The position numbers and the translations under genes are program-made. Positions 14,000 to 22,728 of a stretch of 36,147 nt of DNA are shown here, piece after piece. The notes beneath the pieces are model-generated. The model searched no databases, had not been told where the DNA came from, and saw only the letters and a list, made by a program, of their open reading frames with translations. This DNA is from Lachnospiraceae bacterium. GTDB lineage: Bacteria; Bacillota; Clostridia; Lachnospirales; Lachnospiraceae. Location of the stretch: positions 1 to 36,147 of the forward strand of contig JAMPGL010000038.1 of the NCBI GenBank assembly GCA_023663945.1, written 5' to 3'. Numbering within the stretch: position 1 is the stretch's first letter; each line of letters starts with the position of its first letter.

Positions 14000-14755
14000 C
14001 TAGCCGATCACATCGCTCATCTGATAAAGCCCCGCCGGTTTTCCTTTTAGAAACTTAGCCGCCTGAACAGCCCCTTTTCCAAAAACCGCCTTGGAATAAG
14101 AAGTATGGGAAAAGGTAATCACCTCATCGGCGCCTGCAAAGATCACATCATGCTCACCCACGATGGTGCCGCCCCTGACAGCCGAAAGCCCGATTTCCGC
14201 TTTGGGACGCTTCTGTCTTCTTCCACTTCTGTCATAGACATATTCGTACTTCTCCTCCAGCGCCTCATTGATGCTGTCGCCTAACGCAAGAGCCGTGCCG
14301 CTTGGCGCATCCACCTTCAGCTTATGATGCTTTTCAACGATTTCCACGTCGAACCCTGCCGGAACCAAAATGGATGCCGCTTCCTTCAAAAGCTTCATCA
14401 GCATATTGATTCCCAGCGACATATTGGCAGACTTTAAAATTGCCACTTCCCTGGAAGCCTCCTCCACCTTCTTTAGCTGCTCTCCGGTAAGACCCGTGGT
14501 GCACAGCACGCAGGGAATCTGCCTGCTGACGCAGTATGTAAGAAGACCATCTGCCGCCTGTGCGGCGCTGAAATCAATCACTACATCCGCCGGAACATCG
14601 CACGCTTCTAGATCCGTAAAAACAGGAAAAGGGTTGTGACCATCGTCATAGGTATCCACTCCTGCCGCTAATTCCACTTCCGCATCTTCCGCAATAAGCC
14701 CGGCAATCGTCTGACCCATTTTGCCGTTGCATCCGTGCATTATCACCTTTACCAT
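14000..14755 (-). CDS. dapB: 4-hydroxy-tetrahydrodipicolinate reductase
   Basis: This 251-residue protein has the nucleotide-binding motif MHGCNGKMGQTI (GxxGxMG), the middle CTTGLT motif, and the catalytic and substrate-binding segment VEKHHKLKVDAPSGTA with the expected HH...K...K. The end FLKGKPAGLYQMSDVIG is typical. It reduces the dapA product with NAD(P)H in the diaminopimelate/lysine pathway. It lies 17 bases after dapA in the same operon. Confidence 0.97.
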   Translation of the reverse strand: MVKVIMHGCNGKMGQTIAGLIAEDAEVELAAGVDTYDDGHNPFPVFTDLEACDVPADVVIDFSAAQAADGLLTYCVSRQIPCVLCTTGLTGEQLKKVEEASREVAILKSANMSLGINMLMKLLKEAASILVPAGFDVEIVEKHHKLKVDAPSGTALALGDSINEALEEKYEYVYDRSGRRQKRPKAEIGLSAVRGGTIVGEHDVIFAGADEVITFSHTSYSKAVFGKGAVQAAKFLKGKPAGLYQMSDVIG

Positions 14756-14772
14756 AACCGAATCCCTCCTGA

Positions 14773-15657
14773 TTATAATAATCCGTACTCTTCCATAGCC
14801 TTTTTCAATTTGGCGGTATTTGCCTCTTCCATGTCGGTAAGGGGCGCCCGCAAAGAGCCGGCCTCCTTGCCCATCAGGTTAAGCGCCATCTTGACGGGAA
14901 TCGGATTTACTTCACAGAATAATGCGTCATATAAAGGAATGGCGCGGAGCTGCTCCGCACAGCTTCCCGCTATATCGCCTGCAAAATATTTTGCGCAGAT
15001 GTCGTGAGTCTGGCGGGGCGCAATATTGGATAATACCGAAATAACGCCCTTTCCGCCTAAAGCAAGGAGCGGAACAATCTGATCGTCGTTGCCGGAATAA
15101 AGATCTACCTTCCCGTCCGCCAAGGACATTAACTTTACTATCTGGCTGATATTTCCGCTTGCTTCCTTGATTCCCACAATATTTTCCACGTCGGTGCACA
15201 GCCTTACAGCGGTCTCCGGCGCAATGTTGCATCCGGTACGGCTGGGCACATTGTAAAGAATGCAGGGTAACTTAACGGAATCGGCAACCGCCTTAAAATG
15301 CGCATAAAGCCCGTTCTGAGTCGCCTTATTGTAGTAGGGCGTAACTAAGAGCAGTCCGTTCACTCCGAACTTTTCCGCCTCTGTGGACAGATAAACCGCA
15401 GTCTCCGTGCAGTTCGATCCGGTTCCTGCCACAACGGGGATTCTGCCTGCCACCTGCTCTGCGCAGAACTTAATCACATCCAGATGCTCCTCGTGGGACA
15501 GCGTCGAGGACTCACCTGTGGTTCCGCACACGATAATCGCATCGGTTCCTCCGTTAATCTGATCCTCAATCAACTCGGCAAATTTCTCATAGTTAACCTC
15601 TCCATTTGCCTTAAACGGTGTGACAATCGCAACACCAGCTCCTGTAAAAATAGCCAT
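14773..15657 (-). CDS. dapA: 4-hydroxy-tetrahydrodipicolinate synthase
   Basis: This 294-residue TIM-barrel aldolase starts MAIFTGAGVAIVTPF; the ATG at 15657 follows GGAGG and the in-frame extension upstream (to 15726) is leader. The GTTGES phosphate-like loop, the LYNVPSRTG tyrosine and the Schiff-base lysine in VGIKEASG are all present. It condenses pyruvate with aspartate semialdehyde at the entry to diaminopimelate and lysine synthesis. The single strong promoter (15763-15791) and the leader hairpin (15695-15728) suggest the operon is controlled at initiation and possibly by attenuation. Confidence 0.97.
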   Translation of the reverse strand: MAIFTGAGVAIVTPFKANGEVNYEKFAELIEDQINGGTDAIIVCGTTGESSTLSHEEHLDVIKFCAEQVAGRIPVVAGTGSNCTETAVYLSTEAEKFGVNGLLLVTPYYNKATQNGLYAHFKAVADSVKLPCILYNVPSRTGCNIAPETAVRLCTDVENIVGIKEASGNISQIVKLMSLADGKVDLYSGNDDQIVPLLALGGKGVISVLSNIAPRQTHDICAKYFAGDIAGSCAEQLRAIPLYDALFCEVNPIPVKMALNLMGKEAGSLRAPLTDMEEANTAKLKKAMEEYGLL

Positions 15658-15694
15658 ATCCTTTCCTCCTTTAAGAAATGCTGACCTTTTGCAC

Positions 15695-15728
15695 AAAAAA
15701 CGATGCACATCCATATTTCTGCGCACCG
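15695..15728 (-). terminator. Terminator-like hairpin in the dapA leader (candidate attenuator)
   Basis: On the minus strand CGGTGCGCA, a 10-base loop and TGTGCATCG form a 9-bp stem with two G-U pairs, immediately followed by TTTTTTG. It lies between the promoter and the dapA ribosome-binding site. Confidence 0.6.
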
Positions 15729-15762
15729 ATTACCGTAAGAATTGTTTCTTCAACATGTAATA

Positions 15763-15791
15763 ATCATAGCACCATACGTTATGGCTGTCAA
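15763..15791 (-). promoter_or_regulatory. Sigma-A promoter of the dapA-dapB-fbp operon
   Basis: A consensus TTGACA (15786-15791), 17-base spacer and TATGAT (15763-15768). The start site should be near 15756, giving a leader of about 100 bases. Confidence 0.8.
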
Positions 15792-15834
15792 CGCATAGAT
15801 GCTATGATTATTGCTTACAATATTGTAAAAAGTG

Positions 15835-16332
15835 CTACCAGCATCTGAATTTCAACGTCTCAATCCGCGAAACTTCATCCGCCAGCATACAGATTTCGTC
15901 ATTGAGGGAGATTCCCGTCATGATAATATCGGTCTCCTCATCCCTTGCATCCAGAAGAGCCTTCAAGTCTTCCACGCTGATAATCCCGTTATCCACAAGC
16001 CCCAAGACCTCATCCAGTATCAGAAGATCACACTCCCCGGTGACCAGCACCTTTTTGGCAAAATTAATGCCGTTTTTAATGTTGATGACCTCCTCATTCT
16101 GCTTCTCTTCCGGCAGTTCAAAAAAGTTCAAATCTGATTTTTCAAAACGGAAAATCTTAATCTCCGGCTCTAATCTATGGAGAAATTCAGAGTCCGCAAG
16201 CCCTTTCTCCTTTAAAAACTGAATAATCACAACACTTTTGCCCTGTGCCGCGGTCATAACAGCCTTTCCCAGCGCGGCCGGCGATTTCCCATGTCCGTCA
16301 CCGCTGTATATATGAATAAGTCCCTGTTTCAT
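15835..16332 (-). CDS. cobO: Corrinoid (cob(I)yrinic acid a,c-diamide) adenosyltransferase
   Basis: This 165-residue protein starts MKQGLIHIYSGDGHGKSPAALG; the ATG at 16332 follows GAGGTGGG and begins just before the P-loop (GDGHGKS). The IIQFLKEKG and LLILDEVLGLVDNGII segments are typical of the CobA/CobO/BtuR family. It transfers the adenosyl group of ATP to Co(I) corrinoid to make coenzyme B12 or its precursor in the cytosol. No other cobalamin gene is near, so salvage is as likely as de novo synthesis. No cobalamin riboswitch is evident in the short leader. Confidence 0.9.
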   Translation of the reverse strand: MKQGLIHIYSGDGHGKSPAALGKAVMTAAQGKSVVIIQFLKEKGLADSEFLHRLEPEIKIFRFEKSDLNFFELPEEKQNEEVINIKNGINFAKKVLVTGECDLLILDEVLGLVDNGIISVEDLKALLDARDEETDIIMTGISLNDEICMLADEVSRIETLKFRCW

Positions 16333-16392
16333 ATCCCACCTCATATGTATTCTGGCAAGCACATTTTCACTTTGTTAGAAAGTACGTTGCTT

Positions 16393-16421
16393 ATCATAAC
16401 ATAGAAGTGTACAAAAATCAA
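16393..16421 (-). promoter_or_regulatory. Predicted promoter of the adenosyltransferase gene
   Basis: TTGATT (16416-16421), 17-base spacer and TATGAT (16393-16398), about 60 bases upstream of the start codon. Confidence 0.6.
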
Positions 16422-16503
16422 CTTTATTTCCTCTGAATCATTATTTCTGATTGAATTACGGTTTCAATCTGGATATTTCCAAATTGGATACTTCCAGATT
16501 GGA

Positions 16504-17142
16504 TTATGATTCCAGATTCTCCATAAGCTCTAACTTGCTGACGGACACCTCATACGCCACTCTTTTTTGCGCATCCTCCTCGGAAATCTTTTTGATGTAT
16601 TCCCGGCTCTGAATCCGCCCCCAGATCTCACATCTGGTTCCCACCGTGAAGCTGCTTGCAAATCTGGCGTTCCTCCCCCAGCAGATGCAGGGTATGTAAT
16701 CGCTCTTCCCGTAAGGTCTGTTTACTGCAAGCAGGAGATCGGCAATCTCTCTTCCCAAAGGAGTCTTGCGGTAGATTGGTTCTTTACAGATATATCCGTC
16801 CAGATAAATCTGATTTGTTTTCGCGCTTTCCGGCGTTTCATCCACAAACTCAATCTCTCTTGCAAAAACAGAAAGCACAAGCCTGTTTTTCCGCTCCTCA
16901 TGCCGGTTATAAGATCGGAACTGTCCCTGAACGGTGATGTTCATCCCCTTATAATTCTCCTCCACGTCAATCAGACGCTCCGACACCATCAGCGGTATAA
17001 TATCGCTGGATTCGCTTAGTCGCGGCACCTTCACGTTGATCATGTAGAATCCCTCTCCGAAAATCTCATGGCTGAACTGAAAATCGCTTACGATTTCTCC
17101 CATGATTACCACTTGGTTGTTTTCAATTACCTTATCTGTCAT
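16504..17142 (-). CDS. Single-stranded-DNA-binding-like protein with two OB-fold-like halves
   Basis: This 212-residue protein starts MTDKVIENNQVVIMGEIVSDFQFSHE behind GGGAG. The first half (about 8-105) has the SSB strand pattern NNQVVIMGEIVSDFQF, FYMINVKVPR, DIIPLMVSER and MNITVQGQFRSYNRH. The second half (about 110-205) repeats it more weakly: TNQIYLDGYICKEPIYRKTPLGREIADLLLAVNRPYGKSDYIPCICWGRNA, GTRCEIWGRIQSREY. The GREIADLLLAVNR...DYIPCICWG stretch is close to classical SSB. Normal SSB has one OB fold and an acidic C-terminal tip (DDDIPF); here there are probably two folds and no such tip. It may be an accessory SSB. It is a single gene, divergent from typA. Confidence 0.75.
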   Translation of the reverse strand: MTDKVIENNQVVIMGEIVSDFQFSHEIFGEGFYMINVKVPRLSESSDIIPLMVSERLIDVEENYKGMNITVQGQFRSYNRHEERKNRLVLSVFAREIEFVDETPESAKTNQIYLDGYICKEPIYRKTPLGREIADLLLAVNRPYGKSDYIPCICWGRNARFASSFTVGTRCEIWGRIQSREYIKKISEEDAQKRVAYEVSVSKLELMENLES

Positions 17143-17292
17143 TTTGGTTCTCCCTTCTTGTTCCTTAAGAATTTTTTCCTAAGATGTTTGGCTCTTACTG
17201 TCCATGTATTACTATTTTATGAGTTCTTTCCTTTCATAGAACATTCATCTACCGCGAAATCCGACTACTTTTTTGTTTCAGGAATTTGCATA

Positions 17293-17322
17293 TTTACAAG
17301 TCCTGCCGTATGGTGCTATACT
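17293..17322 (+). promoter_or_regulatory. Predicted promoter of typA
   Basis: TTTACA (17293-17298), an 18-base spacer and TATACT (17317-17322), about 40 bases upstream of the typA ATG. Confidence 0.6.
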
Positions 17323-17362
17323 TAAACAGTTTGAGAAAAACAGCACTATCCGGAGGCTTATC

Positions 17363-19210
17363 ATGAAACAAAATCGAGAAGATATAAGAAATATAGCAAT
17401 CATAGCCCATGTAGACCACGGCAAAACCACTCTGGTTGACGAGCTTTTAAAGCAAAGCGGCGTTTTCCGGGAAAACCAGGAGGTTGCGGAGCGTGTCATG
17501 GACTCCAACGATATTGAGCGGGAGCGGGGCATCACTATTCTCTCCAAAAATACCGCCGTCACTTATAAGGGAACCAAAATCAACATCATTGACACTCCCG
17601 GACATGCCGACTTCGGCGGCGAGGTGGAGCGTGTCCTGAAAATGGTCAACGGCGTGATTCTGGTGGTGGACGCCTTTGAAGGCGCAATGCCCCAGACTAA
17701 GTTTGTTCTCCGCAAAGCTTTGGAATTAAAGCTCCCCGTCATTGTCTGTGTCAATAAAATTGACCGTCCGGAAGCGCGTCCCGCCGAGGTGGTGGACGAG
17801 GTTCTGGAGCTCTTTTTGGACTTAGAAGCCGACGAGGCACAGCTTGACTGTCCTTTCGTCTTTGCTTCCGCCAAAACGGGAACCGCTTCCCTTGATATGA
17901 ATCAGCCGGGCACCAGCATGGTTCCTCTTTTTGAAACCATTTTGGATTATATTCCAGCTCCATCCGGCGACCCGGAGCTGGGAACCCAAGTGCTTATCAG
18001 CACCATTGATTACAATGAGTATGTGGGACGCATCGGCGTCGGCAAAGTGGACAACGGCGCGGTAAAGGTCAATCAGGAGGTTGTGATTGTAAACCATCAT
18101 GAGCCCGATAAGCAGAAAAAGGTTAAAATCAGCAAACTCTACGAATTTGACGGATTAAACAAGGTGGAAGTATCGGAGGCTCAGATTGGCTCTATCGTGG
18201 CAATCTCCGGCATTTCCGACATTCACATCGGCGATACCTTATGTTCTATAGAAAATCCCGCTCCGATTCCCTTCCAAAAGATTTCGGAGCCCACTATAGC
18301 TATGCATTTTGTAGTCAACGATTCCCCTCTTGCCGGGCAGGAGGGCAGATATGTGACCAGCCGCCACCTGCGCGACCGCTTATTCCGGGAGCTGAATACT
18401 GATGTGTCCCTCCGCGTGGAAGAGACAGATACCACCGAGGCATTCAAGGTATCCGGACGCGGTGAGCTTCACCTTTCCGTGCTGATTGAAAACATGCGCA
18501 GAGAGGGGTACGAATTTGCAGTCAGCAAGGCGGAAGTCCTTTACCGCGCCGATGAAAACGGTAAAAAGCTGGAACCTATGGAGCTCTGCTATATTGATGT
18601 TCCCGATGAGTTCTCCGGCTCCGTCATTGAAAAGCTCAGCCAGCGCAAGGGAGAGCTGCGCAGCATGGGAACCGCCAGCGGAGGCTATACCCGTCTGGAA
18701 TTTTCCATTCCCTCCCGGGGACTGATCGGCTACCGCGGTGAGTTTATGACTGACACCAAGGGAAACGGCATCATGAACAGCATCTTTGACGGTTACGGTC
18801 CGTATAAGGGGGACATCCAATACCGGAAGCAAGGCTCCCTCATTGCCTTTGAGTCCGGCGAAGCAATCACTTACGGGCTCTACAATGCTCAGGAGAGGGG
18901 CACCTTATTCATCGGTCCCGGCGAAAGAGTCTACTCCGGAATGGTGGTCGGTCAAAACGGCAAAGGCGAGGACATTGAGCTGAATGTCTGCAAGAAAAAG
19001 CAGCTCACCAACACCCGTTCCTCCAGCGCCGACGAGGCACTGCGCCTCACGCCTCCCAAAATCCTCAGCTTGGAACAGGCATTAGAATTTATTGATACCG
19101 ATGAGCTTTTGGAAATCACTCCTAAGTCCCTGCGTATCCGTAAAAAGATATTGGATCCTACCATGCGGAAGCGCGCAGCTATGAGAACCGCATCATTAAA
19201 TCATGATTAA
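17363..19210 (+). CDS. typA: Ribosome-associated translational GTPase TypA/BipA
   Basis: This 615-residue protein starts [24 protein letters not shown]. The ATG at 17363 follows CGGAGG; the open frame extends 30 codons further but only through promoter sequence. G motifs are AHVDHGKTT (G1), RERGITI (switch I), [16 protein letters not shown] (G3), [10 protein letters not shown] (G4) and SAKTG (G5). An EF-G-like domain II, domain III and the C-terminal TypA domain follow (GFIG-type [26 protein letters not shown]-type [13 protein letters not shown]). It binds the 70S ribosome and helps large-subunit assembly and stress or cold growth. It stands alone with its own promoter and terminator. Confidence 0.98.
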   Translation: MKQNREDIRNIAIIAHVDHGKTTLVDELLKQSGVFRENQEVAERVMDSNDIERERGITILSKNTAVTYKGTKINIIDTPGHADFGGEVERVLKMVNGVILVVDAFEGAMPQTKFVLRKALELKLPVIVCVNKIDRPEARPAEVVDEVLELFLDLEADEAQLDCPFVFASAKTGTASLDMNQPGTSMVPLFETILDYIPAPSGDPELGTQVLISTIDYNEYVGRIGVGKVDNGAVKVNQEVVIVNHHEPDKQKKVKISKLYEFDGLNKVEVSEAQIGSIVAISGISDIHIGDTLCSIENPAPIPFQKISEPTIAMHFVVNDSPLAGQEGRYVTSRHLRDRLFRELNTDVSLRVEETDTTEAFKVSGRGELHLSVLIENMRREGYEFAVSKAEVLYRADENGKKLEPMELCYIDVPDEFSGSVIEKLSQRKGELRSMGTASGGYTRLEFSIPSRGLIGYRGEFMTDTKGNGIMNSIFDGYGPYKGDIQYRKQGSLIAFESGEAITYGLYNAQERGTLFIGPGERVYSGMVVGQNGKGEDIELNVCKKKQLTNTRSSSADEALRLTPPKILSLEQALEFIDTDELLEITPKSLRIRKKILDPTMRKRAAMRTASLNHD

Positions 19211-19240
19211 ATTTTAAAAATAAGACTATTGGTAACTGTT

Positions 19241-19280
19241 AAAACCTGCATCCGTTCAAACGCCGGACGCAGGTTTTATT
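19241..19280 (+). terminator. Intrinsic terminator of typA
   Basis: AAAACCTGC-a-TCCG pairs with CGGA-c-GCAGGTTTT, followed by ATT. The palindromic repeat IR-2 starts right after it. Confidence 0.75.
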
Positions 19281-19500
19281 CCCGCGAGCAACGAGTCAAA
19301 GTCATGCTTGCATGACCTTGACGACTGCCGCGAGGGTCTAATACCCCGCAGCTTGCTGCGTTACAAGTTTGATGCCCCGTCAGCTTGCTGCGGGGTATTT
19401 GACTATTTCCGCAAACAACGAGCCAGGCAACGACTTACAGATATTTGACGACTGCCACGAGAGCCGTATACCCTGATGCCTTGCATCGTGGTTGTTGACA
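19279..19500 (-). repeat. Palindromic intergenic repeat family IR-2, copy 2
   Basis: Bases 19279-19407 are the near-exact reverse complement of 3309-3437. A degenerate second hairpin (19408-19500, including ACAACGAGCC and TTTGACGACTGCCACGAG) follows. With the typA terminator it fills the 19211-19565 gap; no gene is seen there. Confidence 0.85.
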
Positions 19501-19565
19501 CACTGTAAAATCTTAAATAATAACGCATGTTATATATCATGATTCTATCGCAAATGCCCCTTCTG

Positions 19566-20915
19566 CTACAGATGCAGAATCAGCGTTGCAATCCTAAAAT
19601 AAATCAAAAGCGACAGTGCATCCACGATGGTTGTGATAAAGGGGCTTGCCATCACTGCCGGATCAAAGCCTATCTTCTTTGCAAGCATGGGAAGCATACA
19701 CCCCACCACCTTGGCAATCAGCACCGCCGAAAGCAGGGTCAGGCAGACCACCGCCGCCACCGTGATAGTCACCCGGTCAAATAACAGTAGTTTGGCAAAG
19801 TTCGCAGCCGCCAGCGTCGCCCCGCACAGGAGTGCCACCCGTATCTCCTTCCACACGACCGCCAGCGCATCCGAAAATTCAATCTCATTGAGAGACAGTC
19901 CGCGGATGATCGTCACGCTTGCCTGTCCGCCGGCGTTCCCTCCGGTGTCCATAAGCATGGGAATGTAGGCGGTAAGAACCACGCAGACGCTCAGCGCGTC
20001 CTCAAAGGAAGTGATAATGCTTCCCGTAAAGGTTGCTGAAATCATCAGAAGCAGAAGCCAGGGGATACGCTTCTTCCATGTTTCCCAGACCCCCATCCTC
20101 ATGTAAGGCTTATCTGACGGTACGATAGCCGCCATCTTTTCCATATCCTCCGTAGCCTCTTCTTGGAGAATATCCACAATATCATCTACCGTGATAATTC
20201 CCACCAGCCGGTTTTCATTGTCCACAACAGGCATAGCAGTAAAGTCGTATTTTTGAAATTGTCTGGCTACCTCTTCCTGATCCATCAGTGTGTTGATGTA
20301 GATCACGTTTTCGTGCATGATCTCGCCAATCACCTCGTCCGGTGAATTAGTCAGCAGATAGCGGAGAGCCACTGTCCCCACCAGCGTTCTCTTGGCATCC
20401 AGCACATAACAAATGTTGATGGTCTCACTGTCCAGCCCAATCTGCCGGATCCTGTCGATGGCATCACGGACAGTCATATTTTCTTTTAAATCCACGTACT
20501 CCACCGTCATAATGCTTCCGGCGGAATCCTCCGGATAGCGGAGCAGGTGGTTAATATCCCTTCTGGTCTCCGGGTTGGCATTGGCAAGCAGCTTTTTGAC
20601 AATATTTGCAGGCATTTCCTCCAAAAGATCCGTTGCATCGTCCGCCATCAGATTGTCGATAATGCCCGCCGCGTCTCTTTCGGACAGACTGGTAATGATG
20701 AACTGCTGACTGTCCACCTCCAGATAGGAAAATACGTCTGCTGCCATGTTTTTGGGTAAAATGCGGAAGATTTTCAGCAAATCCTCCTCTTCCAGTTCCT
20801 CCAGAGCCGCCGCAATATCGGCAGTGTTCATCTCTTCCATCTTCTGGCGGAGCCGGGTGTACTGCTTTGTGTCAAGAAGAACCTTTAATTCTTCAAACTC
20901 CTTGATCTCTTCCAT
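19566..20915 (-). CDS. mgtE: Magnesium transporter MgtE
   Basis: This 449-residue protein has the full MgtE layout. The N-terminal superhelical domain covers about 1-125 (ADIAAALEELEEEDLLKIFRILP, DDATDLLEEMPANIVKKLL). Two CBS domains cover about 130-255 (EDSAGSIMTVEYVDLKENMTVRDAI, FTAMPVVDNENRLVGIITVDDIVDILQEE), followed by the plug helix region. Five membrane helices cover about 280-449, with the pore segment PMLMDTGGNAGGQASV and ending IYFRIATLILHL. It is a Mg2+-gated channel in the cytoplasmic membrane. GGAG precedes the ATG. A short upstream ORF overlaps its start (20885-20998). No M-box riboswitch fits in the leader. Confidence 0.97.
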   Translation of the reverse strand: MEEIKEFEELKVLLDTKQYTRLRQKMEEMNTADIAAALEELEEEDLLKIFRILPKNMAADVFSYLEVDSQQFIITSLSERDAAGIIDNLMADDATDLLEEMPANIVKKLLANANPETRRDINHLLRYPEDSAGSIMTVEYVDLKENMTVRDAIDRIRQIGLDSETINICYVLDAKRTLVGTVALRYLLTNSPDEVIGEIMHENVIYINTLMDQEEVARQFQKYDFTAMPVVDNENRLVGIITVDDIVDILQEEATEDMEKMAAIVPSDKPYMRMGVWETWKKRIPWLLLLMISATFTGSIITSFEDALSVCVVLTAYIPMLMDTGGNAGGQASVTIIRGLSLNEIEFSDALAVVWKEIRVALLCGATLAAANFAKLLLFDRVTITVAAVVCLTLLSAVLIAKVVGCMLPMLAKKIGFDPAVMASPFITTIVDALSLLIYFRIATLILHL

Positions 20916-20998
20916 AGCAATTCTCCTTTATATGTGATTTTTATGCTCCGTTCATGAGGAGGAATGTCTGTATTGCTGACTGCTCTGCTCTTTTTCAT
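20885..20998 (-). CDS. Upstream ORF overlapping the start of mgtE
   Basis: A 37-codon ORF starts at ATG 20998 behind AAGGTGG (about 8 bases away) and stops 31 bases inside mgtE in another frame. The peptide begins MKKSRAVSNTDIPPHERS and then reads through the mgtE ribosome-binding site. It is too short to be sure of. Good ribosome-binding site, overlap and a consecutive Pro-Pro pair suggest a regulatory leader peptide, by analogy with the proline-containing MgtL leader of enterobacterial Mg2+ transporters. No homologue is recognised. Confidence 0.4.
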   Translation of the reverse strand: MKKSRAVSNTDIPPHERSIKITYKGELLWKRSRSLKN

Positions 20999-21062
20999 AA
21001 AAACCACCACCTTTCAGAAAATTGCTTTTCAAAAAATTATTTTAAAAAATATTTGTTCTTTT

Positions 21063-21092
21063 ACTTTAGCCCCGAAAAGCCCTTTTTGTCAA
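21063..21092 (-). promoter_or_regulatory. Predicted promoter of mgtE
   Basis: TTGACA (21087-21092), an 18-base spacer and TAAAGT (21063-21068). The -35 is consensus, the -10 weak. The leader would be about 140 bases and include the upstream ORF. Confidence 0.5.
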
Positions 21093-21120
21093 TAAATTTG
21101 TTTCCGCTTCGTCTGCGTCT

Positions 21121-21240
21121 GTTCATGTCTGCCCGCATCTGCTCATGTCTGTCCGCGTCTGTTCATGTCTGCCCGCGTCTGTTCATGTCTGTCCGCATCT
21201 GTTCATGTCTGTCCGCATCTGTCCATGCCTATTCGCATGC
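21121..21240. repeat. 20-bp tandem repeat, six copies
   Basis: The unit GTTCATGTCTGCCCGCATCT is repeated six times with small changes (GTCC/GCCC, CGC-A/G). The last, most diverged copy runs into the 3' end of the chemotaxis receptor gene and supplies its last codons and stop. There are no spacers. Confidence 0.9.
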
Positions 21241-22728
21241 CTGAAGCTGATTTGCCATTTGGGTTAACTCGTCCGCTTCCTCAATGAGCTGCTGAATAAT
21301 CTTCTCATTTTCCACGCAGGCTGCGTGGGTTGCATTGGTCTGTGAGGCTACCTGCTCAGAGATTGCCGAAATCGTCTGAATACTGTCCGAAATCGCCCGG
21401 TTAGCCTCCTCCAAATCTCCAACCGCATAAGTGAGATGATTGGAATTGCTTTCTATCTCCTTAGCGCTCACAGAAATTTTTTCAAAACTGCGCGCCGTTT
21501 CTCCCACCGTCTCGTTTTGCCGCTTCACCTGTTTGATCATATTTTCAATCATATCCACCACTTTGCCAATCTCATTGGACACATTCCGGATTAGCTCTTC
21601 AATTTTGACCGTGGCGCCCTTGGTCTGGGAGGCAAGGCTGGAAATCTCCGATGCCACCACTGCAAAGCCCCTTCCTGCCTCTCCTGCCCTTGCCGCTTCA
21701 ATAGAAGCATTGAGAGATAACAGGCTGGTCTGGGAAGTAATCTGGTTAATCATCTCAAGGATGGAGAACATCTGCTCCATATGTTCCTTTAACTGCCCTA
21801 ACTCGGACGCTACGTGCGTGTTGGTCTGTTCGGTCTGCGCCACCTGTTCCACCAAATGCTCCACGTACTCATTTCCGGCACTGAGCACTTCTTGGGTTTC
21901 AACCAAATTGCCTGCAATCTGTCCGGAAGCGCCCTTTACATGACTTAGTTTTTCGGAAATCACCTCTGTCTGCGTAAGCTGGTCTTGTACGGCATTTGCG
22001 GTATCTCCGGTTCCGCCGGCTAATTCATTCATGGCGTGTCCGGTACTTTGAATCGCATCGCCCAAAACTGAAATTTTGGCTGAAACCTGACTGATTATCT
22101 GGGTCATTTCCGCCGAAATCTGAAGAACCTTGCCTGTCAGTTCCTGAGAACGGGTTTTCTCCTCCTCAGCGCGGGTAATCTCCGCATGATTCATGCGGAA
22201 GGATACCTTGGCGGTATATCCCAAAAATGCAACGATTGCAATCAACACTGCAAGCTGGATTTCCGCCGATGCAATCTGAGCCGCATCCAGCCCGTTCCTT
22301 TGGCAGAAGACAATCACATGAATGATATTCACGGCAATCACAGCCGCTCCGATTTTCAGATTATACCTCACGTCATTGTAGACCGTAATCGCAATGAGCA
22401 TGGGAATCACATAGGCAAACGCCATCTGATTGTCCGATGTAAACATGATAATCATGTAAACAATCGAATATCCATAGGGAACCAAGTGCTTCACCATCGG
22501 ATGTGTCTTGTTTCTTTTGTAGAAGAACAAAGCAAGCAGCACCGGTCCATACCCCGCCGCTAAAACCACCAAAAGATATGCTGGCGACTTAACCCCAAAA
22601 AGAGTTTCCGCTAAATAAGTTACCGCCAGCACCGTAACCATGATCAGATAACAATTCAGCGCCGTGCGGTTTGCTTTGCCTAAACGTTCTGCATAAATCT
22701 CTTCCTGTCCCTTTTCCCTCTTGTCCAT
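21229..22728 (-). CDS. Methyl-accepting chemotaxis protein with six-helix membrane domain
   Basis: This protein is about 499 residues, starting MDKREKGQEEIYAERLGKANRT (ATG at 22728, GGGGGA upstream; an ATG five codons earlier is possible). Six hydrophobic segments lie at about 25-175 with only short loops, so there is no large external sensor domain. The signalling part is a long coiled coil with the conserved tip EMINQITSQTSLLSLNASIEAARAGEAGRGFAVVASEISSLA. It would relay a membrane-sensed signal to CheA/CheW. No che genes are in the window and there is no HAMP domain. Confidence 0.9.
   Translation of the reverse strand: MDKREKGQEEIYAERLGKANRTALNCYLIMVTVLAVTYLAETLFGVKSPAYLLVVLAAGYGPVLLALFFYKRNKTHPMVKHLVPYGYSIVYMIIMFTSDNQMAFAYVIPMLIAITVYNDVRYNLKIGAAVIAVNIIHVIVFCQRNGLDAAQIASAEIQLAVLIAIVAFLGYTAKVSFRMNHAEITRAEEEKTRSQELTGKVLQISAEMTQIISQVSAKISVLGDAIQSTGHAMNELAGGTGDTANAVQDQLTQTEVISEKLSHVKGASGQIAGNLVETQEVLSAGNEYVEHLVEQVAQTEQTNTHVASELGQLKEHMEQMFSILEMINQITSQTSLLSLNASIEAARAGEAGRGFAVVASEISSLASQTKGATVKIEELIRNVSNEIGKVVDMIENMIKQVKRQNETVGETARSFEKISVSAKEIESNSNHLTYAVGDLEEANRAISDSIQTISAISEQVASQTNATHAACVENEKIIQQLIEEADELTQMANQLQACE

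Noticed and set aside
15658-15760. Lysine riboswitch upstream of dapA
   Set aside because: The leader is only about 100 bases, shorter than the L box, and lacks its five-helix layout.
15815-15828. Perfect palindrome TTACAATATTGTAA next to the dapA promoter and adenosyltransferase 3' end
   Set aside because: It may be an operator, but it lies upstream of the -35 with no recognised regulator. The partial look-alike before the cold-shock gene (10058-10074) is too weak to define a motif.
20916-21060. M-box (Mg2+) riboswitch upstream of mgtE
   Set aside because: The leader lacks the long conserved M-box arms and is AT-rich; only the uORF and its ribosome-binding site are clear.
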